64,000 bases of DNA from Castanea sativa (GCF_040712315.1 NC_134023.1:63565257-63629256); one strand, 5' to 3'; positions 32,301-45,043 are shown, numbered from the stretch's first letter. Numbers and translations: made by a program. The notes: generated by a model from the sequence alone, not told the origin.

Positions 32301-33540
32301 TTTGGTATCCCCAATCTTTGGAGTTTTGTCCTGGTCGTCCTTTCGTTGGTACCTGTAGGGCTCCGTCTTTCTGACGTACTTCTATAACTTTCCTTGCTAG
32401 ATTAAAGTTTCCACTTGGTCTTTCAAATGCTTGCACTCATCAATGCAATGCCCATGGTCTTGGTGGAATGTATAGTACTTGCTTTTGTCTCTTCTTTCTA
32501 CTGGAGTGCTAATTGGCTTTGGCCATTGTAGGGAAGGATCTGCTCGATTGGCATTATAGGGGAGTGAAGGTGGTGAACTTAGGTTTCTTGTCTACCCAAC
32601 ACTTCTTTCTCCTTGTGGTCTACCCAACACTTCGTGTTTCCTTCTTCTTATCGTGACTACTGCTTGTCCTTTTATCTCTCTTCCTTTTCCCTTTCATCTC
32701 GTTTGTAAGCACCGCATCTTTTGCAATCATGTACTTCTGAGCTTTGTGGAGCAATTCTGCTACTGTTTTTGGTGGACTTTTAGTGATTAAGAAGAAGAAA
32801 TCTCCTGGCGACAACCCTGCTTGTAAGGTCGCCAAAAGAACCTGATCTTCAGCTTCGTCTACCTGCAGTAGCGCCTTATTGAATCGAGTGATGTACTGTC
32901 TTAACTACTCTCCTTCTACCTACTGAATGTTGAAGAGATGACCATTTGTTTTTTTGTGCGTTTACCCCCCAATGAAATGATGAACAAAACCCTTACTGAG
33001 TTGTTAAAAGTTTGCAATGAATCCTGGGGGTATCTTGCTAAACCATACTCTGGCTGCTCCCTTCAGTGTTGTTAGGAATGCCATACACATCACTTCGTTT
33101 AGGGTCATCTACAATAGGATCAACGTCTTGAATAATTCAATGTGATCCAAGGGATCTTTGGAACCGTAATATGAATCCAACTACCATCCAAATTTTCTCC
33201 ACCTTTGTCCTTCATAGTGCTTTTTAGCTCCTCCATCTCTTTCCTTATGTTGCGAAGCTCATTCTCCATCTTGGTAGAATCTTCTTCTGAGGTCCTATCT
33301 CACCTATTAGCTTGAGAGTTTGATTCTTCTTCATTTTGGTTTTCTCTTGTTCGCCGGCGCTTTATGTTTTGAGACTCCATCGTCTTTCGTAGCTCTTCAT
33401 TCTGGTGAGTCATCTCTTCCACATTAGCCAAAAGGGCCTAGATTTGTTGTTGTTGCACAGCATCTGGCTAAGGTCTAGTTTTTGCTTCCATCTTGTACTT
33501 TGAGGAACTCTTTTGTCACTGGAAAAGATGGCTTGAATGA
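32301..33540 (-). pseudogene. gag: Gypsy-2 gag
   Basis: Minus-strand gag fragments: 32620-32835 (LLHKAQKYMIAKDAV with a basic tail) and, farther downstream, a knuckle-like segment at about 32400-32470 (FHQDHGHCIDEC, with the first C replaced). Many stops. The gag N-terminal end lies near 33400-33540. Similarity is to gypsy gags of Tat-like type. Confidence 0.65.
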
Positions 33541-33546
33541 TTAGCG

Positions 33547-33564
33547 TCCCTACAGACGACGCCA
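33547..33564 (-). other. Gypsy-2 primer-binding site
   Basis: On the minus strand TGGCGTCGTCTGTAGGGA, close to the common plant gypsy form TGGCGCCGTCTGTGGGGA. Confidence 0.75.
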
Positions 33565-33570
33565 AACTGA

Positions 33571-34032
33571 TGATGCAAAAAATCAACAGTTGAGCTCGTC
33601 GTCGTAGCGGATGGACGATGCTGTGAATGGGGTCATCTCTGTAGGTGAGAATCCTGCAAAATGAACTAGGTGGAAGAGTAACACGCCAGTGTGGCATCAG
33701 CCAAACCGTCTCCGATGCTTAAGTCAGTAAGGGAGCAAGATTTTAGAGAGAAAAATTATTAGAGAGTGATTTCATAGAGTATTTATTTGTACTTTTAGCT
33801 TCTGTTGTCTTCTTTTTTATAGTTGTGTACCTCATTAATGTGCAATAATGTGTTGCATTTATACTCAACGCCTAGTGCGTTACAGAATCTTTTCCTGGAG
33901 ATCACAGCTCATTCTGTGACCGTTGCTCCGTTCGTTACATTTCATGATCAATGTTCGTAATAAATGCGTAACGTCTTCTCTTAGTCAATGACGATCCCCA
34001 TGTAATGACGATGGTAATTTTCTGGTTCATCA
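33571..34032 (-). mobile_element. Gypsy-2 5' LTR
   Basis: 462 bp, TGATGAACC...TGCATCA on the minus strand, ending just before the PBS. A TATA box (TATAAAT, plus positions 33857-33863) faces the gag. Confidence 0.65.
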
Positions 34033-34305
34033 CCCTTCATTAGGGATTGCATGACATATACACCCTTTTGAGCCAATCCCGGGCTCTGCACTACTGGCAT
34101 AGTCATATCTCTTTGGAGATTTCATCCCCCCATCTGCAGATGCCCAGACGGAAACTTCGGTAGTGTTACCCATAGTTAGATTCGGGGCTGATGTTGTAGG
34201 CACTTCTGGGTCCATAGGTGGACAAAAGTAGCTGAAATGGCCCCCTCAATCCTTCTTGCCCTACAACTTCCCTGAAGGGATGGTTATGGCGATTGAGTAC
34301 CCTAG
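34033..34305. other. Gypsy-1 leader segment between Gypsy-2 and the solo LTR
   Basis: Short stretch of unassigned sequence, GC-richer than the copia LTR next to it, with a minus-strand open frame of 61 codons that I do not recognise. It probably belongs to Gypsy-1, or to an undelimited end of Gypsy-2. Confidence 0.4.
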
Positions 34306-35725
34306 TGTGTAGGATTAGTGCCCTTAAATCATATTGTATAATGCTATGTATGATATTATGTATGACTTAATATTGTGATTAATAAAGGTATATTATTATT
34401 ATCTAAAATAATGGTAACATGAATATTCGGACATTATCATATAGTCAATAAGATGCATAGTATGTGATTTATGTGAAAAGTCACAGAAGATATAAATCAC
34501 AAGTTCTTTGTAAACTCAGAATTTTAGTTCGTAGTCGATAATGAAATTAGGCATTTCATCTGTGAAGACTATAATATATCAACTAAGATGATTTGTCTTG
34601 ATCATGGAAGTGGAGACTTCTAGTTGATATGTTGATATGTTTTAAGATTTAAGACACATTGAACTGGATCGCTGTGAGATTTATTATTCTCCTAACGACT
34701 GTCAAATGAATAATAAATCTCACGACTTCTATTTACATGAACTCTTAATCTTGAGAGAATAATGGACCTGATCAAGAAGTGTAGGTTGCTTTGATATATC
34801 AGGAGTAAGATCTAAAGTCATGGTCAAAATCTTAGTATGTTGAGCAGCCACATTTAGTGTTGAGTAGCCACATTTAGTGTTGATGGAACATATATTTTCA
34901 AGATGGAATTCATAATCTCTTAACGGAGATATAAAATATTCCCTTGAGATAAGTTTAATGGGTTTGGTTATTTCGAATGTTAGGCCTAACTACTTTAGTA
35001 AAGAGTTACTAAAGTATATATTTATGAAATTGGATTTCATAAATATATGATGAATAACTTGAAAAAATTAAACCGGTACTCAAGGATTAAGATGTAGTAA
35101 TCCACAAAGTGGTAGTCTACATTAATGACTTTGTATTACTACGAATATTTTATGAAGGGGTTGCATATACAATAAAGTCTTGGGATATAATTTATTAATA
35201 AGGCCTAGAGTGCAATTATATTTATATAGTGGTATTAAATATAATTAATGGTAACTTTGGACTTGTCAAGAGTTGACAGAAAAGCCCAAGGCCCGTTGGA
35301 GCTAGACTCTTATTTGTTCCCTTTTGGCCCCACTCCAAGCCACATACTAAAGCCCAATTGGAAAAGCCCAAAAGGCTAGCCCAATTAGATAATCAGTTAT
35401 AAGGAGAGAAACATACAAAATTTTGTAAGAGAATGAAATGAGTTGTATATGAGTGTTGGACACTCTCTTATTCTTCCTTGAACAAATTCATATAAACTGA
35501 TTGAGAGACCACACTTCTTGGACGTTAGTTGAATTGGAGTGAAGATTAAAAGTGTTCCCAAGTACTTATAATCTTTGTTTTGAAATTCACCAAACCAAAG
35601 TACACTCTCTTGTTCTTATATTCTAAAATTTACAGAGTACATGTTATCAATTGCAAATGAAGTAGATCCATTAATTTTTCGCTGTATATATTTTATATGC
35701 AATACAAACATGTATTTTTCCAACA
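34306..35725 (+). mobile_element. Solo LTR of the Copia-1/-2 family
   Basis: 1420 bp, TGTGTAGGAT...TTTCCAACA, flanked by perfect CCTAG duplications (34301-34305 and 35726-35730). No internal sequence, so this is the product of LTR-LTR recombination. The U3 hairpin chain is kept (for example the 16-bp pair starting 34676). A small duplication (CACATTTAGTGTTGA, about 34849-34880) is private to it. Confidence 0.93.
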
Positions 35726-35730
35726 CCTAG

Positions 35731-36920
35731 GACAAGAATAACCTACCAATTAAGCCTTTGCATACAGTTGGCCTAGTTATGTCAAACCCGTAAAGACTAG
35801 ATCAAGCCCAAAGTCCATCAAGACTAGGTGAAACCTAAAGAGTGAACATCCAAGCCTAGGAAAGGTCACCCTTATAAGGCTAGAGGTCAGGGGAAAGTGT
35901 CCTGTAACAGGTGCACCCTTTTTGCTTCCAAAGAAATTGTGCTCTACTCTAGGTTCTTTCCATCCTGTTTGCACAACATCCATGATTAAACCCCTAGGGA
36001 AAGCAACCCCGTTGCCTGTACATGCTAGACCATACCCTATCCCTAAGGGTTTACAACCCTACAAGCACACTCATGCATACACTAATTGGTTCCGCCACCT
36101 AATTTTGCAAAGATAAAATTTGTGGCAAGTAACCGAAACTCCGTTCAGGAGGAAATGCTGTCGAAAAGCTGTCAAGAATCCTAGAGCATCAAGAGTTCAA
36201 GAGGTCTCCTAGAAAAGATCCAAAAGATTTGTCAGAAGCTTAAATAATCAAAGAGATCACAAGATGTTAAGAGGGTCCAAGATACAAATTGCCAAGAGAT
36301 CCGAATTGCCAAGAGATCCATGTTGTCTAAATTGCCAAGAGATGCAAGATTGCCAAAGGTCCTAGATGTAAGGAATCCAAGGGCTCCCCCAAGAGGTCCA
36401 AAGGTTCAAGAGATCCATGCTGTCCAAGTCACCAAGGAATCCAAGTGTCCAAGAGCTTTCCCGAGAAGTCCATATTGTCAGAAGCTAAGTTTTTCCTCGT
36501 AATTGCATTGTAAAATGCCCAATGTGGGAGCCGATGAAGCTAGCATTGTACAAACAAATCTTGTACAATCATATAAACAAAAGAAGGGTCCCTTCCACAT
36601 TGTTGAGCATATCATGAAAGTTTCAGTTACTTGCCAATCTTGTGCATTAATCTTGCATTATAGTAGGAACTCACCATGACGAATACCCGACCAAGGGTGC
36701 AAAGCCAAATTTTTCTAAAAATGGTAGGTGCATGTTAAATAGCAAGAGCTTAAACTAACTTGATTTTGGTGTTGTGTTTCCACCTTGTCAAATGCACCCT
36801 GTTTCTTTCACCTCCTATTCTTCACAAGGATCAAAAGGTTGCCAAAAGATTGCTAAAAAGAAATAGTCTAAGCTACCACCACATCATGATCCCATCATCA
36901 CTAGGTCCTGTGCAAGAAAG
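35731..36920 (+). other. Gypsy-1 leader with degenerate CAAGAG repeats
   Basis: No convincing gene. From about 36170 to 36480 short purine-rich phrases such as CCAAGAGATCC and TTGCCAAGAG recur irregularly. Such repeat-rich leaders are common in large Tat-like elements. No accessory ORF could be recognised here. Confidence 0.5.
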
Positions 36921-38540
36921 ATGTCTACCAGTGGGCCTTCGACTTCCAAAGTGAGTCCTGACGAGTTCGCTCATAATGAAAGAGCAAATGTCGGAATTGA
37001 TGCGCATGGTGTAACAAATAGTTGTAGGAGGAGGACAAAACTCTTCCGGTCATAGCCAAGGAGGTCCCCAAACCAAGAATGAAAATCAGCTTCCGCCAGT
37101 ACGGGAGCAAGGCCACAATGTACCACCCCAAGGCAACGACCAAGAAATGGATCCTTCAAGGGATAAGAACCCCAAATCTAGGTATGGCCAAGTCAAGAGC
37201 CAAGTGGAAACTCTGGCCGAAAAGCTACGTATCATAAAGGGCTCCAGTGTCCACGGAAGTGTTGATCTAGATAGTCTGACCAATTTCCCTTAGGCCATCA
37301 TGCCTCCCAAGTTCAAGGCACTAGAGTTCGTCAAGTATGATGGAATAGGAGACCTCTGCGAGCACTTGCGCATGTTCTTTAGGAAAATGGCTCCCTATAG
37401 GGTTAATCACCCTTTGCTTTACCAAATTTTCCTTGATAGTTTGACTGGCCTCGCGGCCACCTGGTATGCAAGATTGGAAAAGACCTGTAGCTAGAGGGAA
37501 ATGGCTAACTCTTTCCTAGAGTATTACAAGTTCAACACCGAGATAGCTCCTGACCTCACAGTCTTTCAGAGGACAGAAAAGAAGAGTGGGGAATCCTTTC
37601 GTGGGTATGCTTAGAGGTGGCGAGAGCTAGCCACACAAGTTCAACCTCCCATTGTTGGAAAATGAGATGATTAAGTGGTTCATCGACAACCTCAAGCCTT
37701 TTTACTATGAGAAGATGATTAGCACCCAAGTCACTCATTTCGCTAGCCTCATCCCTATTGGGGAGAGGATTGACGTGGGTATTAGGAGCAAGAAGATCAT
37801 GGATGCCAAGTCCTTGAGTTCCATGGTTGAACGACAAGTCAAGAGAATGACCGGCAGCAAGACTAAGGAAGCCAATATGCATATGGTTGACAATGCATCA
37901 GAAAGGCCTAGGGGTGTTACTCCTACCTATGCTACCCCAGTTGCTAGACCTTACCAGCAATAGGGACAGTCTACCCAAGTGCCTAACCGAGCCTTTAATC
38001 AAAAAGGGAGGCCAGACCTACCTCGTCTCTTTAGGAGGGAAAATTGGAAGTACACTCCATTACCTATGCCCTTGGCTAATCTCTACGCTTACCTACTGGA
38101 AAGGAAGCTAGTGACCCCGGTGTTTTACAGGCCCAGAGAAGGCCCTCCAGCACCTGGCTTTAATCTGTCCAAGAAGTGAACACCATTTCGGGGCCGAGGG
38201 GCATACCCTTGAGGAATGTTACCATTTGAAGGACTGTATCCAGGATTTCATAGAAAACAAGTTGATACAGTTCGATAATGCAGCAGCTCCAAACATTATC
38301 ACCAACCCTTTACCGCCCCATCAGGAAGGGAATGTGAATGCCATTATCACAGTAGAAGAGAGGGTTTTGGATTTCTCCTCATCATCATTCCCATGGAAGG
38401 CTATGCTTCAAGCCTTTGTCCAAAAGAGCCACCTTGATCTTAAAGGTATGGGAACCCTGGGATTTGATTGGGGAATTTGCTCATTTTGTGATAGTGAAGA
38501 CAGTCATGCCCTATTTGACTGTAAAGCGCTTCGAGCATAA
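36921..38540 (+). pseudogene. gag: Gypsy-1 gag
   Basis: ATG at 36921 opens MSTSGPSTSK. The conserved capsid region follows: MPPKFKALEFVKYDG, GLAATWYARLEK and FLEYYKFNTEIAPDL, then in another frame WFIDNLKPFYYEKMIS. A knuckle-like HFGAEGHTLEECYHL lies near 38185. Frameshifts near 37640, 37970 and 38175 and stops at about 37290, 37492 and 37612 disable it. Gag would form the particle of this Tat-like gypsy element. Confidence 0.8.
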
Positions 38541-40531
38541 GTGCAGAGTCTATCCTAACTTGGTATCATTTGGATTGAAAGGGAAATTGTACGAAGAGGT
38601 AAGTGTATGGCTGCCAACTTGTGTCCTCCAACCATCCAATCATGAGCCAGCTGCAATGCTATATTAGTTGGGTCAAGAAAGGATTGGGATGAGTATTTAT
38701 TGAAACGCCTTGGCTAGGTTGCTTCAGCACCTTCCTCTTTAGTAGTCATTGAGGAGATTGGGGAAATGCCTACAGATCTGGGGTAGTTAGATTCATAGAA
38801 AGGGTAAGTCCCCGTTTGCCATTGGAGGATTGACTCCTCTAGTTCTTGCATTGCCTGCGGTCACAGGGCCAACTTTACTGTCAGTACAGGAGAGGGCCGC
38901 CATTGCTCCTGCTATCCAAGGTTTCGATCCTCTTATTTTGCCAAAGTCTGCCTTAGGAATCTTTAGGGTATTCGACTTAAAGGCCCTTGAAGCTGTTCTT
39001 CTGAGTCCGGTGGTCATTAATTCAAAGACGTTCTCTATAGAGCCCAATTTGTAGACTCAGGTTAGTGTTATCATTTGCATGCCAAAACCATTCCCTTATG
39101 AAGATAGTCATCGTGTCCCCTGTAAATGCGATGTGTCCTTAATCTCCACTCGAACCAGGAAAGAGGAGGTCTATTCCAATATCTCTTCAGGTCTATATAG
39201 GCTTACTAGGAGTGGCCATTGCTATACTCTCGAGGAGCTAGAAAAGAGGAGGAAAGAGATTGTAAGGGTACAACCAAATTCGTTAGGAATAGGGTCACAG
39301 CGAAGAAGTTGAGGAGTTCTTGAAAGTTATTGGAAACTCAGAGTACAATGTGATTCAGCAGCTAAACAAGTCACCAGCTCAGATCTCCATCTTGGCATTG
39401 TTGCTATCCTCTAATGTCCACCGCAAGGCTTTCTTGAAAGTTTTAAAAGAGACATGTGTTCCTACGAGTGCTATAGAGTTCGCCTTTGAGGGCATGGTCT
39501 CAACGATGTTGGCCAATAACCAGATTTCCTTTACAGATGATGAGCTACCACCAGAAGGTAGAAAGCATACTTTGCCCATGCACATTATAGTAAAATATGA
39601 AGATATGATCCTCGCCATAGTACTGATTGACAACGGGTCAGCCCTGAATGTTTGCCCGATGTCCACTATAGAGCATTTAAATGTGGATACCTCTTTTATC
39701 TGCTCTACCACCATGATCATTAGAGCCATTGATGGCACTCTCCGGGAGGTGCAAGGCGAGATCAGGTTAGCCATTGAAGCTAGCCCCATGTCTTTCATGG
39801 TCAACTTCCAAGTCATCAAGGTGGTTTCCACTTATAATATGCCCCTAGGGAGGCCTTGGTTACATGCCATGGGTGCAGTTGCTTCTACCTTTCATCGAAG
39901 ACTCAAGTTCCCATCCGAGGATCTGATGATTACTATTATAGTTGAGGAACCCTAGACTTTCTTCAAGGAGACTTCTGTCCCCTACATTGGTGCCAATGCC
40001 TTTCCAGAAGCAACTTTTCACAGTTTCGAGCTAGTTTCCATGGTTTCCAGAGCATTAGAACTCGAGTCGACAAGGCCCTCAGCTACTTTAATGGCCGCCA
40101 GGGAGATGCTTAAATTTGGCCATCAGTTAGGCCAAGGCCTCGATGCTGTAGGACATAGGAAGGCTTCTTTGGTTGAACTCTCGGACAAGAAAGGAGGTTT
40201 CAGTCTAGGTTACGACCCCTCCGATGAAGAACTTTTTCAGGCTTCTAAAGGAAAGAAAAGGAAATGCATTGGCCAAGGGATGTCTATTCCCTACATCAGG
40301 GTCACTTTTCTAGCTCCGACCAAGGTCATTAGATCAGAAGCAGCGCATGAATCATGTGAGGAGGAGTTAGATTTGGCTTGTATCATCCATCTTTTTCCAG
40401 AAGAATTCTCAGTAAATGCCATCATATTTCCAGGGGATAATCTGACTGTTACCATTAGGCCCTGCATGCCAGGCGAGACAATAGGCCATTGGACCACCGA
40501 TCCCTGCTTTGTGGTTGCACCGGCTGAGTAA
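38541..40531 (+). pseudogene. pol: Gypsy-1 protease and linker with G-patch-like motif
   Basis: The frame 39320-39955 contains the active site VLIDNGSALNVCP and the flap-like region MPLGRPWLHAMGAV. After a stop at 39953, 40040-40531 holds MLKFGHQLGQGLDAVG and GFSLGYDPSDEE, a glycine-rich G-patch-like linker of a kind found in Tat/Ogre pol. The upstream part (38541-39312) is degraded gag-protease spacer with a frameshift near 39312. Confidence 0.82.
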
Positions 40532-40840
40532 GGAGTATTCCATTATCGTGTGGTTGGGTCTTCCAATTGCTCGAAAGAGTTGGAATAGCATATCTAGTTT
40601 GTTTTGCATGTTTATTTCCTATTTCCTGCAATCCTTGTTTGCATTTTCCAGTTTATTTTCCAAGAAAAATGTTTCCATTTTTATCTTTATCAGGCATGAA
40701 CTTTGTTATTCCCTATCTATAATCCACTAATGAAATTATCCAGCGTATTATTCAAGAAATCCTTGCATTTATATCTTTTCTTTCTTTCCTATGAATATGT
40801 GTGTGCAAATTGTCTTATGTTTCCTTGTATATGTTCCGTT
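40532..40840 (+). other. Noncoding spacer inside Gypsy-1 pol
   Basis: AT-rich stretch between the protease linker and RT with no pol similarity. Some Ogre elements have an intron at about this position between protease and RT. No clear donor and acceptor pair was found, so this is only a possibility. Confidence 0.4.
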
Positions 40841-42453
40841 CTATAGGATCTATTCTAATTCCCAAGTGGGTACATTGTCTTGTTGCTATAATGAGGACAT
40901 TGATGACATGAATGAGAAAATTGAGTTGGAACATGACATTGAAGGATTAGAGGAAATTCTGAGCCTGCCTCATGATATTTTGGAAGCTCTAAACAAAGAG
41001 AGCAAAGGGTCCAACCCCAACATTGAAGAGACAGAAGTGGTTAACCTAGCCGACGAAGGCGAGAATGAAAAACTCATCAAGATTGGGGTAAACTTTCCTA
41101 AAGACATGAAACTTGAGCTTATAGCGCTACTCAAGGAATTCAGAGAGATCTTCGCTTGGTCCTACAAGGATATGCCAGGGTTAGATACTGAGATTGTCAT
41201 GCACAGACTTTCAGTTAAGCCAAAATGCCCTCCAGTGCGGCAAGCCCTTCAAAGGATGAAATCTGAGATCATTTTAAAGATCAAAGAAGAAGAAGAAACA
41301 ATTGAAAGTCAATTTCCTTGCCGCAATAGTTTACTCAGATTGGGTCGCCAACATTGTTCTCGTGCCTAAGAAGGATAGGAAAGTGTGCATGTGCGTTGAT
41401 TATAGGGATTTGAATTGGGCCAGCCCCAAGGATAATTTTTTGTTGCCACACATCGATACCTTGGCCGATAATACCACTACCAATAGGTTCTTTTCCTTCA
41501 TGGACAGTTTCTCAAGCTACAATTAGATCAAAATGGTCGAGAAGGACAAAGCCAAGACAGCATTCACCACACATTGGGGAACTTATGTGCATGATGTCAT
41601 GCCATTCAGCTTAAAGAATGCAGGTGCTACTTATCAGCCAGCCATGGTAACCTTGTTCCATGATATGATGCACAAAGAGATCGAAGTCTACGTAGATGAC
41701 ATGATTGCCAAATCCCACACAGCTAGGGATTATTAGGTGGATTTGAGAAAGCTTTTCAAGCGCCTCATCAAGTACAAGTTAAGACTAAACCCTAACAAGT
41801 GTGTCTTTAGAGCTAGTTTAGGGAAATTACTCTGCTTTATATTTATCCAAAGAGGAATCGAGGTGAAACCAGCAAAAGTCCAAGCCATCCGAGATATGCT
41901 GACACCACAAATTGAGAAACAGATTCGCAATTTCTTAGGCAAAGTCAATTACATAGCTCGCTTTATAACACAGTTGACCACCATATATGATCCGTTGTTC
42001 AAGCTCTTGAAGAAGGACACAAAGATAGAATGGACAGATAAGTGCCAAGCGGCCTTTGACAAGATCAAACAGCATTTGTTGAACCCTTCTATTTTGGTTC
42101 CTTCGACGCTGGGATATCTGTTAATCCTCTACCTAGCGGTACAAGAAACCTCTGTGGGCTGTATGTTAGGCCAATCAGCCGAACCCGATCAAAAAGAAAG
42201 GGCGATTTACTACTTAAGCAAGAAGTTCACTAGTTGTGAGATCAACTACATCACCATTGTTTGCGCCTTGGCATGGGCATCACGCAAGTTGCGGCAATAT
42301 ATGCTCTACTACACCACGAGGCTCATTTCTCGCATGGATCCCATTAAGTACATCTTCAAAAAGCCAGCTCTCACAGGGAAGATCTCCCATTGGCAGATGT
42401 TGCTATCCGAATTTGACATTGTGTTTATGGTAAGAAAGGCCATTAAGGGCTAG
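40841..42453 (+). pseudogene. pol: Gypsy-1 reverse transcriptase
   Basis: Begins with the acidic spacer (IGVNFPKDMKLELIALL) and WSYKDMPGLD, then shifts frame near 41300. Core motifs: IVLVPKKDRKVCMCVDYRD, FFSFMDSFSSYN followed by a stop, MPFSLKNAGATYQ and VYVDDMIAKS (active site intact). After another stop, 41737-42453 carries thumb and connection (LNPNKCVFRASLGKLL, FLGKVNYIARFI) and the tether (YYLSKKFTSCEINY). Stops at 41524 and 41734 and one frameshift prevent function. Confidence 0.9.
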
Positions 42454-42938
42454 GCCATAGTCGACTACCTAGCGAATGAGCTGCTAAACAATCCAGAACT
42501 TTCAGAATCCCTTTTCCCCAATGAGAATGTCATGGCACTAGAGCCAGAACCAAACTGTGGGGAATCGTGGCGTTGAAAGCTTTGTTTTTATGGAGCCACC
42601 AATTCCACCATAAATGGAGTGGAAGCAATCTCAGTTTCCCCTAAGGGCCTGCAAATCCTTGTTTCAGTCAAGCTGAATTTCGGTTGCACAAACAACGTCA
42701 CAGAGTATGAAGCGTGCATAGTCGGCCTACAAGTGGCCCTAGAGTTTGGAGCCTATGACTTGAGCATCTTTGGAGATTCCTTGTTGATCATCTCCCAAAT
42801 CGAAGGAAAATGGCAAGCCGAGACACCAAAATGATTCCGTACCAAAAATACGTCATCCGCTTGATTTCAAGGTTCCGAAACATCACATTCACCTACTTCC
42901 CGTAAGCACACAACCAGTTTGCAGATGCCCGAGTTACC
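42454..42938 (+). pseudogene. pol: Gypsy-1 second RNase H-like domain
   Basis: After a TAG at 42451 the frame gives IVDYLANELL and, in 42619-42834, VTEYEACIVGLQVALEFG and LSIFGDSLLIISQIEGKW. This is the archaeal-type RNase H that Tat elements carry after their degenerate first RNase H. Catalytic E and D are visible. A stop and frameshift at about 42832 separate it from integrase. Confidence 0.75.
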
Positions 42939-44304
42939 TTGGCCAACATGGTCAAGTTATCAGAAGGAGATGATATGCGACAATTATGCATAGAAGTCCG
43001 TGGCGTCCCAGCCTATTGCATGAATATCGAAGAATGCATGAGTGTCGAAGTCGAAGCCAATGGAAGGCCATGGTACCATGATATCAAGGCTTATATCAAG
43101 AACAGTGAATACCCGCCCATTGCAACAGACAGTGAAAAGAAGTTCTTCCAGTGCATGGCCTGCCAATTTTTCCTAAGTGGAGAAGTCTTGTACAAAAGGA
43201 ACCACGATTCTACCTTGCTTCGATGCGTAGATTCCCCTAAGGCTAATCACTTGATGGAAGAGATGCATGAAGGCTTACTTGGAGCTCATGCAAGTGGACC
43301 TTTGTTAGCCTGCAAGATTATTAGAGCCAGTAATTACTACCTCACCATGAAAAATGATTACATTAAACACATGAGGACATGCCACTGTTGCCAAGCCTAT
43401 CAGGACAGGAAGAACGCTCCTCCTCAGCCCTTGTACTCTTTAGCGGCACCATGGCCCTTCTTAGCCTGGGGTATGGATGTCATTGGACCCGTGATTCCGG
43501 AAGCTTCAAATGGTCACGAGTACATTTTGGTGGCCATTGATTATTTTACAAAGTGGGTGGAAGCCGCTTCGTACAAGAGCGTCACTCAAGCTGTGGTAGC
43601 CCAATTCGTGAAATACAACATTATTTGCCTCTATAGAGTGCTAGGAGAGCTCATTACAGATAACGGGATGAATCTAAATGGAAAAATGATCCAGCAGCTT
43701 TGTCAACAGTTCAAGATAGATCATAGAAATTCAGTTCCCTATCACCCTCAGATGAATGGTGCAATGGAAGCCGCTAACAAGAACATAAAGAAAATCTTGG
43801 TGAAGATGGGATTGGCACGAGTACTTGCCATTTGCTATATTTGCATATCGTACTTTTGTTTGTACTTCCACAAGTACGACCCCATATTCATTGGTATATG
43901 GCATGGAGGTCGTCCTTTCTGTGGAGGTAAAGATCCTGTCTTTCAAGATTTTATCTCAAACAAAGCTGACAGAAGCTGAATGGGCCCATTCCAAATATGA
44001 ACAACTGAACATGATAGATGAGAAGTGCATGACGACAATGTGCCATGGACAACTGTACTAGCGCCGCGCCGAGCTAGCATTTAACAAGAAGGTTAGACCC
44101 AAAGTCTTTGAAGAAGGTGATCTAGTCTTGAAGAAGCACAATCAGGCCATTCCTGATCACAGAGGAAAGTTTACCCCGACTTACGAGGGGCCATATGTGG
44201 TAAAAAAGGCCTTTTCCAGAGGAGCCTTGATTTTAGCCGACATGGACGGGTATGACTTTAATATGCCCACCAATTCTGACGTAATCATACGGTATTTTGC
44301 ATGA
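42939..44304 (+). pseudogene. pol: Gypsy-1 integrase
   Basis: 346-codon frame to 43979. Zinc finger H110, H116, C148 and C151. Core D180 (WGMDVIGP), D241 (ITDNGMN) and E277 (NGAMEAANKNI), with 35 residues between the last two, as in DDE integrases. A frameshift at about 43825 moves coding to the next frame (MPFAIFAYRT) and a TAG at 44060 interrupts it. The C-terminal domain (KVFEEGDLVLKK, YEGPYVVKKAFSRGAL) ends at the TGA 44302. Catalytic residues survive, but the protein is broken. Confidence 0.9.
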
Positions 44305-44404
44305 AGGACCTCTCAGTGCACCTGATTTCTACATTTTGTGTCAAAAAACAATAGAGAAAAAAAAAAAACCAAACAAACAAAACTAAAAAACAAAAAATAT
44401 ATGC

Positions 44405-44578
44405 AAAAAGGTAGGTCGAAAACCCGAAAGGGCGGTTTACACAAAATAAAGTGAGTGTGAGAAAATATGCAAAACGATATATTGAAAACCCAAAAGGGCG
44501 GTCTACGCAAAAGGAGAATAAAAGAAAAAGTGTGAGGGAGCCAGCTAGATTGAAAACCTGAAAGGGCAGTCTAGGCAA
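44405..44578 (+). repeat. Three copies of GAAAACCCGAAAGGGCGG-type motif
   Basis: Near-identical phrases (GAAAACCCGAAAGGGCGG, GAAAACCCAAAAGGGCGG, GAAAACCTGAAAGGGCAG) at about 44418, 44482 and 44552, spaced about 65-70 bp, directly after integrase. ACCC and GGGC could pair within each copy. Confidence 0.8.
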
Positions 44579-45039
44579 AAGTTAAGGCAATCAAAAAGTC
44601 AGTTGAACTACATGATGACCTAATCCTTCCTCGTGGGGATACGTAGGCAACGGTCTTGGTTTGGTCACATCTTAAAAGAAAAATTAGTCATTTGCGCCTG
44701 CTTGAATTTCTGCTTAAGATCAGAAGATTAAAGGGATCCAGCATCCAAGCCCAGATATGAAGACGCCTTCGAGATTGCTCTCTGTCTACAATACTGTCGC
44801 GACCCGATGGTCTGCTCAAGATACTCTGGCTCTTGCCGATGGGAAATGCACCTTAATGGGAAAAGGAAAAGATCCATCTAGAACTAGGTGTATCCTTGGA
44901 AAAATAAGATATTGATACGCATGGATTTTACATTTATTACTTATTTGTATGATCTCACATTTTAAAAACATTTTCCTGCATATTTATTAACATGCCTGTA
45001 TCGTGCCATTCTATTTCTTTCATACATTCTAGTATCAAA

Positions 45040-45043
<4 letters not shown>

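Larger units (their letters stand above)
29850..34032 (-). mobile_element. Gypsy-2: minus-strand Ty3/gypsy element, 3'-truncated
   Basis: Reads right to left: LTR (33571-34032), PBS, gag, protease, RT, RNase H, then stops at about 29.9 kb without integrase or 3' LTR. It lies in the leader of Gypsy-1. The left boundary is set only by loss of coding similarity, and no TSD can be matched, so truncation happened during or after insertion. Confidence 0.75.

Noticed and set aside
35777..36502. Accessory ORF upstream of Gypsy-1 gag
   Set aside because: Only short frames produced by purine-rich repeats; no recognisable domain.
40532..40840. Confirmed Ogre-type intron between protease and RT
   Set aside because: Position is suggestive, but I could not find a convincing donor/acceptor pair, so it is listed only as spacer.
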